From: Diplolepis rosae
Lineage: Eukaryota; Arthropoda; Insecta; Hymenoptera; Diplolepididae
Assembly (NCBI GenBank): GCA_030998225.1
Contig: JAPYXD010000041.1
Coordinates: 124,001-188,000, forward strand
Direction of reading: 5' to 3'
Length of the DNA stretch: 64,000 nt
A program made the position numbers and the translations under genes. Positions 1-12,600 of this stretch are shown here, piece after piece (the stretch's first letter is position 1; each line of letters starts with the position of its first letter). The notes under the pieces are model-generated. The model searched no databases and had not been told where the DNA came from. It was given only the letters and a program-made list of their open reading frames with translations.

Positions 1-103
1 TTTTGAGGAAAATCGGCGGAAGCAAAGTTGTACACCTAATACTTCTACTGACGCTGCAAATGATGCAAAAGATTCATTAAATGATCCTGAAATTGATGAC
101 TAT
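1..103 (+). CDS. possible exon end, gene unknown
   Basis: The stretch is open from the window edge in one frame (about 34 codons, acidic and Ser/Asn/Asp-rich, ending in residues PEIDDY) and stops at a good splice donor, TAT|gtaagtt. The exon would end in phase 0, which is compatible with the GABA-B receptor exon at 3516. However, its residues do not resemble the intracellular loop that should come before TM4. It may be an unrelated exon, an alternative exon or chance. The start lies outside the window. Confidence 0.25.
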
Positions 104-489
104 GTAAGTTAAAAAATATTTTGTGTACATGTAAATAATACTTAAAATATTAAACGATTTTTGTATAACGATGTTTTCGAAGTTAGTTCCTACAGTATCT
201 CCGGAACGACTGAACCGATCGCTTTTAAACTTTGATCACTTATTTAAAATATCAATATTCAGGTTGGTAGGGCCCAACCATTAATTTTAATTGTCGCATT
301 CTCCTTTGAGGTATGTAAAGAAAATAGTATGCTAACCGAGTGGAGGACTCGCATAATTACCGCGCTCGCTTTACTCGCGCGACAACTTCATGCGCGATGG
401 AAATCTCGTAGACCTTTCACTTGTTTAACAATTTACACAGTGTGTCCCAAAAATAACCGAACTTTTGGGATGTAGAATAAGATACACAT

Positions 490-690
490 TATATTATCTT
501 TGAAAGTTATTATTTATTCAAAATAGGTTCCATTAGACTCAATGCAACGTTTGGAACGATCAACCAATTTTTCATCAAAAATCGTTGACTTTTTTGGTCT
601 TGTAAGGTGGTGCATTTAACTGATGTGGAACAAAACGTGCAAAGACCTTTTTTTTACCCAAATCTTCAGTTAACCCTTTAACGCCCAGAT
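490..690 (-). pseudogene. mariner transposase, C-terminal remnant
   Basis: The minus strand reads residues like LGKKKVFARFVPHQL, the mariner segment that joins the DNA-binding and catalytic domains, followed within about 100 bp by residues like the end of the protein. Several stop codons interrupt the frame. It is the distal part of the element whose N-terminal part is at 2561-2875, and most of the catalytic core between them is deleted. Confidence 0.6.
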
Positions 691-730
691 GTGCAGAATT
701 TTCACGTTGACTACAATGTCGTACCATTTA

Positions 731-2573
731 TAGAAAAAAGAAGGAAAAGGATCCAAAAATCCATATACCACCGTGTTTGGGGTCGCTCTTTCGAATGTCA
801 TAGTCAGAATTCTCAAAAAATGATGCTAAACCCTTTCTTTTTCCTAAAATACCGAAATAAACACTATTTTTGGGGTACGATTTTTTTTTTAATTTAAATT
901 TTCACTATGTTCCCGACACTTAGACAACTTCTAACTTATCAGAAACGTGTTCTCGAGACTTGTACATTTAAAATATGCTTTGAAATAATTTGTTTTTCTT
1001 TGTTCTCTAATTCAAAATGGCGTCTGGACGTTTGAAATTTTTTGAAATTGAGAATATTGATTCTATTTCGGATTTCCAGGTTACTTCGTAGTGTGATCAT
1101 ACAAATAAGTTATTGCGAGTTTTGTCTCGCAGATTGGGATTGGCGGAAGCAATATTAGCCCATAAAATTAAAATTCAAGATGGTGGCTGCCATGTAGCTA
1201 GTAGAAATACGTATATTTCTAGTTTTATTACAAACCAGGATGGTGTAAAATTTGCCAATTAGCAATCTCATAGGTTTTAGTCATCACTAAATTCGAATCT
1301 TAGGTGAGTTTTTCGAAATTTAAAATGGTTGATCCAATATGGCGGACCCGTTATGTAAAATTTGATATTCCTGAAATAAAGAAATACTGCCGAATTCTAC
1401 GCAAAATTTAAAATCAAAATTATTCTTAATGTTTTCTTGATTACAAGAGTTATTTTCGAGAAAAAAATTCCAAAATTATGAGGCTTCCCGAAATTATTCA
1501 AAATTAACATATATCTATATTTTTTGTCTCAGACTTTGCTAATATTTCATAATATAATGTTCATATGAATCATACATGAAACTTAATTATAATAATATGT
1601 CATTCTGATGCTGGTGTAACTGACTAATTATGCTATAGAAGTAGATGAACATTTATAGATAAATGGTAGGGTGTGAAAGAGACACTAATAAATTTTGGGG
1701 AATTAGTAAATTCGACTGGATTTTATATTTGCTGATACTCTATCTTACCATAAAAATCCATAATTGTCGATTTGTCATACATACTCAAATTTCTAATAAT
1801 TTCGGGAAGCCTCATAATTTTGGAATTTTTTTCTCGAAAACAAACTCTTGTAATAAAAAAAACATCAAGAATAATTTTGATTTTAAATTTTGCGTAGAAT
1901 TCGGCAGTATTTTTTTATTTCAGGAATATCAAATTTTACATAATGGGTCCGCCATATTGGATCAGCCATTTTAAATTTCGAAAAACTCACCTAAGATTCG
2001 AATTTAGTGATGACTAAAACCTATGAGATTGCTAATTGACAAATTTTACACCATCCTGGTTTGTAATAAAACTAGAAATATACGTATTTCTACTAGCTTC
2101 ATGGCAGCCGCCATCTTGAATTTTAATTCTATGGGCTAATATTGCTTCCGCCAATCCCAATCGGTGAGACAAAACTCGCAATAACTTATTTGTATGATCA
2201 CACTACGAAGTAACCTGGAAATCCGAAATAGAATCAATATTCTCAATTTCAAAAAATTTCAAACGTCCAGACGCCATTTTGAATTAGAGAACAAAGAAAA
2301 ACAAATTATTTCAAAGCATATTTTAAATGTACAAGTCTCGAGAACACGTTTCTGATAAGTTAGAAGTTGTCTAAGTGTCGGGAACATAGTGAAAATTTAA
2401 ATTAAAAAAAAAGTCGTACCCCAAAAATAGCGTTTTTTTCGGTATTTTAGGAAAAAGAAAGGGTTTAGCGTCATTTTTTGAGAATTCTGACTGTGCCATT
2501 CGAAAGAGTGACCCCCAAAACGGTAGGATATAGAGTTTTCGATCCTTTTTCATCTTTTTTCTATAAATGATTT
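731..2573. repeat. foldback element inside mariner
   Basis: Arms 731-1502 and 1789-2573 are inverted copies of each other, with only scattered differences, around a spacer of about 290 bp. The mirrored open frames at 1663-1974, 691-897 and 2371-2553 are by-products of the palindrome and not genes. The structure interrupts the mariner transposase and is therefore younger than it. No transposase is encoded, so it is a non-autonomous long-TIR insertion. Confidence 0.85.
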
Positions 2574-2875
2574 ACAGTATAGATTGTACAGTAAGATAAA
2601 TTTAATTCTTCTGCCAGCATTCTCACAGTGAAATTTGCATCGATAGCGATTATTTCACGTATTTTTCCCACTAACTCAGCACGATTTGATGCTTCTGGTC
2701 GTCCAGGTCTTGGATCATTTAAATCGTCACGGACATTTTTAAATCGTGTAAACCACGTATAAACTTGAGTACGACTCATACAATCATCACCATAAACTTT
2801 TTTCATCAGTTCGTATGTCTCAGCAAATTTTTTTTCAAGATTAACACAAAATTTTATATTTGCTCTTTGTTCCAT
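2561..2875 (-). pseudogene. mariner transposase, N-terminal fragment
   Basis: The open frame of 104 codons starts with MEQRANIKFCVNL and continues with the helix-turn-helix pattern of mariner transposases: ETYELMKKVYGDDCMSRTQVY, then WFTRFKN, then a PRPGRPE linker, then a second helix-turn-helix that breaks off near 2561. In this family the region binds the terminal repeats. The frame ends exactly where the internal palindrome begins, so the DDD catalytic domain is missing. Confidence 0.8.
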
Positions 2876-3112
2876 TTTTGTTTTGTAACATTAGCACACT
2901 TTTTCTTTTCTTGAAATGGCTGTAGCTTTCACATCTGTCATCCGATTTACATGAATTTAGGTGCGTTTGAAAGGGGATGAATATATCTTTTTAATGCTGC
3001 AAATTTTCAATAGATGACGCTGCATGTTGTATGATTTAAATATAAAGTTCGGTTATTTTTGGGACACACTGTGTATTGTTATATTTCAATCGAAGTAACA
3101 TAAGAAACTCAC

Positions 3113-3300
3113 CGTTTTTTTTGGCCTTCCTTTACAGAACCCTTCGTTTCTATGACAAACCGTACAAGGCTTTTATCCTGCTTTAGACTGTGGCTTGCCC
3201 CTCTTGTAAAAGTTTTTTCACAACGTATGCATTTGTTTCTGCCAATAGTCGACTGACCGAGACCAGCGGGCGTGACGAGAACTTCCTGGTACTTATAGGA
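3113..3300 (-). CDS. possible exon with CxxC motif
   Basis: The minus strand is open for about 60 codons and contains GRNKCIRCEKTFTRG, a CxxC zinc-ribbon-like motif, followed by a basic end GQKKR and a donor-like |gtgag at 3111-3112. It lies 40 bp outside the mariner and antisense to the receptor gene. I do not recognise the family. It could be an exon of an old transposon gene or chance. Confidence 0.25.
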
Positions 3301-3515
3301 AAGACTGTTTTTAATGTATCACTGAATCCCCTTCATCTAAAGATCTAGACGCAGCATGCTGATTCTTAGTCAATATTATGAAAAAAAACATTGGAATTAA
3401 AAAATTATCTTATTCAATTTACTGCCGGAAATATTGAACATGTTCCTACTTTCTATTTTAATTTATAACAAACTAATATGTGGCATATTGTTATGAAAAG
3501 TATACAATTTTTCAG

Positions 3516-3638
3516 GTTATAACGGATTATCAGTTGTTTATGGTTGTTGGAGTATTGCTGTTTGTCGACTTGGTGATTATGACAACCTGGCAAGTTGCTG
3601 ATCCTTTTTACAGGGAGACAAAAGAAATGGATGCATAT
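3516..3638 (+). CDS. GABA-B-R2: GABA-B-R2 exon: TM4
   Basis: The acceptor is acaatttttcag|GTT and the donor is GCATAT|gtaagt, both phase 0. The 41 codons read VITDYQLF, then a hydrophobic TM4, then [19 protein letters not shown]. The WQ-x-x-DP motif at the outer end of TM4 is conserved in GABA-B receptors. Confidence 0.9.
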
Positions 3639-6600
3639 GTAAGTAAAACATTTTTACATGATTTTAAGGCAAAGAGTAGGATTGCCTGGAGTTATTCAGA
3701 ATTGACAGTGATAATTAACTTTTTATACTGTATAAGCTTAATTTAAGAAGTACTTAATATTGCTTATAATATATTGTACAAAAAGTGAACTATACTTTCA
3801 CTTGTCAAGCTGATACAAGAGAACACAAATGATACCATAATAAGAGTATTTCCGTTAAATGATCATCTGTTGTTTGTTCGCATACATGCATTGTTTTCCA
3901 CGCAATCACTCGAAAAAAACCGCTTTAACATCACTATTACTTTCGAAAAATATTTGAAAAATATCAAACTCACGAATTACGAGTAAGTGAAATTATTTAT
4001 TGAGTAACTTTTTTTATCCTAGTGAGTTAGTATTTGATTAATTTGTTAGATTCACGAGAAAATACACCCTCACTGGGCTTGTGGACCTTCGTGACGAGCT
4101 CTATGATTAGGTTACTCTCTCGTAAGTCATGAGATCGAAGTGATTTTTGAGGATCCGTCATGAGCCTGGACAACCTTGAGGAGCATTATTATAGCTAAGA
4201 ACGATAAAAAACATTTAAGGCGTTGCAATTATGATTCAGTGGCGAAATTTGAATTAGAAGGTGTAGGAATTAATACAATAAATTCATTTTTCAGCGATAA
4301 AAACTAGAAAAACATCGTATACCTGTCACTGAAAGCAGTGCAGTGGTTGACAATTGGCAGAACGTCTGCACCGTCAAGGTTGACTATTGGTTGGAGTGAC
4401 ATACAACTACTTGTATCTCACTTCTGCAAATGTTGAACCACTGCACTGCCTTCAATGAGAGGTATATGATATTTTTCTAGTTTTTATCGCTGAATAATCA
4501 AATTATTGTATCTATTCCTACACCTTCTGAATCAAATTTTGCCACTAAATTATAATTGCAATGCCTTAAATGATTTTTTTACCGTTCTTAGCCATAATAA
4601 TGCGAGGTCAGAGAACAGCCAAAGAACGGCCAGAGTATTCTCTGACCGTTCTCTCAAACGGGCTTGCTAGGGCCTGACTGAGTGTTGCTACAGGCAAAGC
4701 CAGGTATTGGCCGACGTGAAAAATTTACCGTGCTCGCGTTGAGTACCAATAGATGGGTGCCACCATGATCGGTCCTCGACCAAGAGCAGAGCTTAGGCGA
4801 GGCTAGGATCACTGAACATCACTGAACGAGACCAGAATCTACCACATCTTACCGAATTACCCCTGGATCAAAGACGATTACCATTGGCCGTGGGACAGAA
4901 GAGCGGTGTGTGACGTCAAATACCGCTGACAACGTCCGGCCTGGGGAAATACCGACCGACTGATCGCAAACCCTTGGCCCCCTGGATACCGCTATGGCAG
5001 AAACTCCGGGGCGGGGCGCTAACTCAGATATCGTTGAGAGCGTCCTTCCCTGAAAAAAGCGACCCGACATTTTACAGACTAACTGACCAACTGGGTGAAG
5101 GCCAAAGGTGAACCCGCCTTCCGAGCGAAACCCGGCTCCGTGAGTTAAATCGTAACCGCCGACTCATTCGATTTGTCAAACTTGTATGTTTTACAGAATT
5201 ATGGTATAAAACGACGACGCCGAAACCAGTCCAATCGATACAATACCAGCCAGGTCTGCGCCCACGCGCATTTATTCACGTACTCTCACACATTCACGTA
5301 CACTGACACCGGCACACTACACATTTGTACACCCACACAGAAACCATTAGATCTGTTCGTATTTTTTGATATTTTATCTTTAAAAATGAAACTAACTATA
5401 AATTCATATATCCGTTGAATGAATACTTGTACATACTTTTTAAAGCGAAAATTGAACTCCCTGTCCGAGTTCCTCCAGAAAAAATAGTTCGGGTTGGACG
5501 CCTCAAGAAGAGCATCACTTTAATCAAGAGGAGCCACCTCGACCGGGTCCGAACCTTAAATTGTTTCCAAGCGAGGAGCAGCGCTCTCTATCAGATAAGT
5601 GGCAATATGAAAAACATGAATGGGAAGCCTCCAAAAAAAGAAATAGGCTTACTAATTAATATTTAAAAGTCACCCAGAGGTAGTGTAAAATAAGATTTCA
5701 GAAGAAAACAGGAAAGCAGACTAAAATAGAACATTGGGATTCGAACCCGATACAGTGCTTATTGGAGACTAGAATTATGCTTAACATTGTTATGAGTATA
5801 GCCGTGTATTCTATTTATGATGGGGAAAAGTGAATGAAGTCTAGTAAATCCAGAAATAAGAAAAATGGCGCCCAGTATATTATCATTTAGGTACTGAAAA
5901 TTTAAGTAGGAAAACCAAACTGAAATAAAGAAATGAATGAGAATCGTTAGCCATGCGATTTTGGGTAAGAACTTCTTGGAAATCCAATTAAATAAAATAT
6001 CTATTTCATCTATACGTATCGCTATATCAATAGATACGAATGAGAGAAGCGCCCACGCTATAAATGCCAAAAGCAGTTTTCTTACAGGAAGCATTTTTCG
6101 ACCTAAAACAGTTATATTTTTAACTCATTTGTTCATTAGCATGAATTGAATATAATAATATAATATATGAAATGATATTTCTTATTGGCTATGTATTTTT
6201 AATTCGCATGTTTTTAAGCTCGCATTTTGTTTTTGTAGAATAACACAATTTTACGGTTAAAATATACATATACGCCAATATATGTACTTATTGTATTTAT
6301 TTATATTTAAACCTTGCCAATGTCCAAGGCCAAGACAGCGATGAGTTTTCCTGATTTACATGATGTGGCAATACAGTATGAATGATCTAATCAAAATTAT
6401 TTCTATACCCTGCAATTTTTTTATTCAGTGGTGAACTTCATCAACGAACAAAGAAAGATTGAGGGTCTGGATCAAATAACTCCCCCAGCGTTGAAGATGG
6501 TGTGAAAGTATTGTCCAAACCTCTCGTCAAATGGAAATTCTAAAAGTCAAAAAATTAATTTTTTTGAAGATAGGCTTATAAAGAATGACGAGACTAAAGT

Positions 6601-9600
6601 TTTTCCCTTTGCTTTTTCTCATCCGATGGTTATTTTCAATAATTTATAAGAAAAACTGAAAAAATTTTGTCTCCAAATTCAATTATTGTAGTTTTTAAGA
6701 AATAAATCGTCGTAAGTTGACCTAACATTATTTAAACTGCTTGAAACTTGGTATACGCACCTAATATACCCTATAGATGCCTGCAAAACGAAGAAAAGAC
6801 TAAAAATCGTCTATTGTTTAATAATATTCAATTGAAAATTGAGACAGCTCAGTAATTACGTTTTTCCAGTTTCACCGGCAAAAAGTATCGTGGGATCTCT
6901 AAACTTGAAACCCCTCATACTCAGAAAAATAGATAAGAAACCTCAATATCTTGATATTAACGGGTATGTAATATATTTGCGATTTAACTATGGGATAGTT
7001 ATCTAGATATTGAAACAGAGTATCTGCAGATATTGAAAAATATGTTTTTTTGCAATATCTAAGATATTGAACCAAAGAACCCAATATATTAAATTGTAAT
7101 ATCTTAGATGTTGAACTGAATACGTCTACATAGATATTGTTTAAAAAAAAAATGTTTTGAGATGTTTCATTTAATTCATTAACCCCGCTAAAGTATTCCA
7201 CATCTAATGATAGAAACAAAAACGATTTTGTCAAAAATTGACCGAGTAATAGCAATTTATGTTTTGAAAAACACTCATTTTCGATCATAATTAATGACGA
7301 AAAACTGAGTGTTTTTAATTTTTATCTAAAAAACTATTAAGGCTGCATAAAAATTGTATTAAGATAAAAAAAATGCGTCATGGCAAATTTTACAAAACAA
7401 TATTTTTATTTTTGTGAATGACCAAAAAAAAAACATCTAATGATTCCTTTAAAAAAAGATTTACGTCGATTGATTAAAAATTGACAGGATCTCGAACGTT
7501 GGACAAGTTATTTGATCTAGGCTTTCAATTATTACATATTTATAACTGTTATCGTAGTTTGATTTGGATTTTCTCTGTAGATTTTTTTTCTGCATTGAAA
7601 CGAATAAGTATATCTGTATATCTTTAAACTATTTAAATATTTTTAAGCCTACAGTATGATTTTTATAGAAACCTAAAATTAACAGTTGCAAATTTTGAAT
7701 TCAGCCACATCCATCCAACGAAGATATCATGATCATACCGGAAAACGAATATTGCCAAAGTGATCGGATGTCAGTCTACTTAGGAAGTATATACGCTTAC
7801 AAAGGTCTATTAATGGTAGGTGTAAAAATAAAATATCACAACGAATCTAAGTACTAGAGGTACACCATGTTGCAGATTTTTGGTGCATTCTTAGCCTGGG
7901 AAACACGACACGTTAGTATACCAGCACTGAATGATAGTAAATACGTGGGAATGAGCGTATATAACGTAGTAATAATGTGTATCACGGGAGCAGCCATCAG
8001 CATTGTCCTGGCTGACAAACAAGATGCCATGTTTATAATGTTGGCAGTTTTCATCATATTTTGCAGCACAGCCACTTTGTGCCTCGTTTTTGTTCCAAAG
8101 GTAATAATATATTCATATTTGAGGCTAGTTATATTTATTTTAGAAAATCATTAAATTTTATCAACATCATATATCTACATGTTTACGTCTATAATAAAGG
8201 AAAATTCATCTTAAGGCCACGAATCAACTGGACTGTATGGTCGAATTCCTACCTTATTGGCATTTTGATTGTCTGTGAACTCATTTCCTTGAAAAATGAG
8301 ATATCAAGTTCAAAATTTGAGAAGATAAAGGAAAGGCACTTTTTTAACTCTCAGATTTTCAAAATTATCAAAAAAATTGTTTTTACAATTATAAAAAACT
8401 AAAAGAAAATTTTATCTGTAATTGAAATTACGAAAAAGATTGTTCTTATAATTATAAAACATAAGAGTTAATTAATCTTCTTTAGTGCTTCTTCTTTAAT
8501 TTAGAACGTTTTAAACTTGATATCTCATTTTTTAAGGACATGAGTTTACAGATAAAAGAATGCCGACAAGATAAAAATCCGATTACATGGCCTGATTGCT
8601 CCGAGGCATTAAAAATTAAGGAAGTGTTTAAAAGATATCTATGTAGAGTTGCTAATTTTCGCAGTATCACGTATTCACTATTGATGCAAATTTGTATATG
8701 CAACATTTTTCAGCTTATAGAATTGCGGAGAAATCCCCTAGGTGCCATAGATAAAAGAACAAGAACAATTTTGAAACCTATGTCGAAGACAAGAAAGGAT
8801 TCCACTGTTAGCGAATTAGAAGACCGGCTTAAAGACATCACCATAACAAATCAAAAATACAGGAAACAACTTCTAGAAAAAGAATCAGAATTGCAAGTAG
8901 GTTGTCAGACCGTAGTCATTATAGTATTAAAACATAATTTACACGAGGGTGGGTTGAAAAGTTTTTAGCCCAGCATGAAAACATTTTTATTTCTGTTAAA
9001 CTAATATTATTTTTGAAATTAGTCTCCTTTCAAGTCGATAAAAATAGTCCAGCGATGCTCCAACTACATTTATCAAGTCCAAATAGTACAATAGTTAGCG
9101 TCTTGCTCTACGAAATAGGCTTCTACGGATTGTATTGCCTTCTTATTCTATAAAAATCTTTCTCGTCCAAGCGAATACGAAAGGTGATCAATCGTTTCGA
9201 ATTGTAATTCATGAATTTGAATGGAACATAACTTTGTTTTTGTCCAAATGCGGACGTTTTTTCGCAATTTCTGCCTACTTCTGGTCAAATAGTAATGAAT
9301 ATAGTACTCCCCTGTTATTGTTTTTCACCTTTTGCAATCCAAGGTTTTGACTATTCCATTATTCCACTAGAGCCCTGATGTTCAATGGAACTCGTTTCTA
9401 ATTCAAAATAAGCATACGCGGCACCCAACGTGCAATCAAATTTTTTATTGTCAATTCTTCATGCAATATGCCATAAACGCATTCCATGTATATGCCTACA
9501 GCCGCTGCCACAACTTTCAATTTGATTCGACGATCATAAAGTACCATTTTATGGATTCTTGCAATATTATCGGCGTAATTAATGATTAACACCAATTCTC

Positions 9601-12600
9601 TAAATTAAAAAACACTGAAAGAAGTCTTGGAATCCTAGTAATTTTTACCCCCTTATAAATTTATCATATTTTGCTCACATGAGAGTGATTAGAACATAAT
9701 ATAGTAAATACTTAAATTTTCTTATTCCTTAATGCTGATTACAGAGGGGTGCCAACAATAGGTTTGAGTGACAATCACTGGTGATCTTACGTACGTTATG
9801 ACATAAAATTGTATACACGGTGACCCATTTTAATCTATAATCGCAAATATCTTCTAAAATACTTTATCTACGAAAAAATGGTTTGGACAAAGGTTGACCA
9901 GGACCGAGGGGAACATTTGACTGTACCATCAATTTTGACCTTGAGGTCTATTTCAAGGTTAAATGGAGATAAGGCCCTTTTCTTAAATAAGAGCCCCTAT
10001 TTTTGACTGCGGATTTGAAAAGAGCGGGAAATTTCACGTCAAAAATGACCTGTGGAGAAATGGTTTTTGTGACCTAGGAAAGGTTAAAAATTAACGTCAA
10101 ATGTCTGAGAAACGACCAGATGCCATTTTTCTGAATTGTCTTGGTTTTTCGGGCTAAAAAATCGTTCAAGATGCTTCACAAAAGTCGATGAAATGTTAAG
10201 GTGTACATCACCTTGACCATCATGACCTTCAGGTCAATTTCTATGACCTTATAGCAATGCACAAATTTGTTTCACTGAGAAAAATATATCTGAATTTTTC
10301 CTGTTTTTTTTATAGGAATTCTACCTCAGGGGGTAGACAATAGGAAAATTTGCTAGTTGAAAAGAAGTATATACTATTGCAAAAGTGAAATAAGAGGATA
10401 CAAAATGAAAGTATTTACTTTTTTTTATAGGAAAGTTGATATTCAAATTTTGATGGAAATAGTACCTTACTTACAGAAAATATGTACAGTAACTGAATCT
10501 AAAAAGTCCGATAAATTATGGGACTTTCTATGGTTCGTCAGATTTCCGATAAATGATCGGAATAAAAACCTCAAGTTCAAGGCAGATTTCACTGGTTTTT
10601 TTCGGACTGATGGCATCAACTATACACGACTCCGTGCATTAGTGTGCAGCGTGCTCACGTGAGCAGTGTACTTGTGTGCGTGTGTATACAGACGTGCGTA
10701 ATGCTCGAATGTAGTAATGTATTTTAGGCGCACAAAGTGACTTAGCGTACATGTGTACGTGTACCTATTTGAAGAAGTGAATTTGAAAAAATATTTATAA
10801 ATTGCTTTTTTTTTATAAAATGCTACTTTATATGAAAACACAAAACTTCATAAAATTAATGACTTTTTATGAAGTCAATTTTAATTTTTTTTATAGAGTC
10901 CGGTCTTTTTATGAAATGCGATTTTTCATAAAAAAGCCGAATCCTCATAAAAATACTGACTTTTCATAAGGTCAACCATACAAAAATTTTATAAAGTTTA
11001 TTCTTTTAATAAAAAAAAGTTCTTTATAAAAATAGAAAACTTTATAAAACTTTCATAAGGTTTACTATATACAAAATTGGTACATTTATTCAGTTTTCAT
11101 AAAATTACATTATTAATCTTCATAATGTATACATTTTTTATAATGTTCACTCTATAAAAAAACTATATAAACATTTTACAAAGTTGAGAGTTTTTATAAA
11201 GAATCGTACCTTTATAAAAAGACAAAACATTATAAAAGTCAGTGATTTTATAAAGTTTTGTATTTTTATAAAAAAAAAGCATTTTATAAAGACAATTTTT
11301 ATAAAAATTTTCATAAAGTTGACTTCATAAAAAGTCACTAATTTTAAAACATTTTTATTTTTAAAAAGTGGCTTTATAAAGTTTTTAATTACTAAGGACC
11401 ATCTGTATATCGCTATGTAGAATCTACATTTACAAAACAAATTTGTTTTTTTACTGTTGGGAAACGATTTCACCAACAACAGTAGGGTTTTTCGAAGTAA
11501 AAATCATAAGAAAATGGGGCATCTCAGGCTGTGCGTCATGTAACTAATAATCGAAGTGCCAATGGAATGGTTTCACAGGTCAGCGGTCACGTTCTAGCCT
11601 ACGGACCACGAGTGCGCGAGTTCGAACCCAGCTTGGAGCAGAATTATTTTCTGATTTCTTTAGCTTTACCACATAATTAGACATTTGAGTAGGAAATTAT
11701 ATGATGATTTTTCGGAAAAAGCCCCCTATTTTATAGCACAATTTCCGATGGTAAGTAAAGTCCGATAAAAAATAGGAAAATTTTCTTTAAGGATTTTGTG
11801 GGGTTAAAATGCCATAAATTATAGGACAATTTCGCCTAAAAAAAAAGAAGAAACTAAGATATATTTTTCTCTGTGTTGATTTAAATAATTTGTTTTGAAA
11901 CAAGTGAAAAATAAAACTTAACTATCTAAAAGTTTTTGCTCAGCGACCCACAACAAGAGAAGATCTGATGGAAAGGATTGGGAGAGCTTGCGCAGTCATC
12001 TCTCCAGAAATTTTGCTAAAAAATGTGGACGGTTTTGAAAAACGTCTACGTTTGTGTCTTCAAGCCAATGGAGAGCACTTCGAACAGTGGCTCCGTGGCT
12101 GATTGTAACACTTGTAGCTATGGTGAGAGGCAAGGGGAACTCACGACAAGAAAGCACCCCAAAGGAAACAGAACTTTCTACGTACACGCCGTTGTTTCTG
12201 GGTAACGCTAAAAGTAAGGCCAAAGTGTCTTTTTTTTGTAACTAGTCACAGAGAAGTGACATTGTCAAGATTGTGACTATAGTAACTACATAGTCACAGT
12301 CTTTACATCTTATCCGAAATAATTGTTACTGTCTGGGTGTGTTTGGATGGGGGGAGGGTGTTGTGATAACAATCCACAGCCTGAAATCTACAAAAAAAAT
12401 TAAGTCACCTTGAAAATTGACCTGAAGGTCATGATGGTCAAGATGATGTACACCTTCACATTTCATCGACTTTTGTGAAGCATCTTGAACGATTGTTTAG
12501 CCCGAAAAACCAAGACAATTCAGAAAAAGGGCATCTGGTCGTTTCTCAGACATTTGACGTTCATTTTTAACCTTTCCAAGATCACAAAAACCATTTGTCC

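Larger units (their letters stand above)
436..3073 (-). mobile_element. mariner-like element, split by a foldback insertion
   Basis: Terminal inverted repeats of about 30 bp start CACAGTGTGTCCC at 436 and end in the complement at 3073. Each end is flanked by TA, the Tc1/mariner target duplication. The minus strand carries the N-terminal part of a transposase (2561-2875) and a C-terminal remnant (about 490-690). The middle, with the catalytic region, is gone, and a 1.8-kb palindrome lies in its place. The element cannot be autonomous. Confidence 0.85.

Noticed and set aside
1663..1974. 103-codon frame
   Set aside because: Lies in the arm of the foldback at 731-2573; no protein features.
4669..5170. 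Possible rRNA fragment
   Set aside because: GC-rich, but none of the conserved rRNA segments I know are present.
5705..5790. tRNA gene
   Set aside because: Only the T arm/B box is convincing; no acceptor stem or D arm.
7867..8154. Separate small gene starting at ATG 7867
   Set aside because: The ATG is in a 60-bp intron; the conserved residues form the TM5-TM7 exon of the receptor, and the frame runs past the splice donor at 8101.
12023..12245. Overlapping frames on both strands
   Set aside because: Overlap each other inside element B without recognisable motifs.
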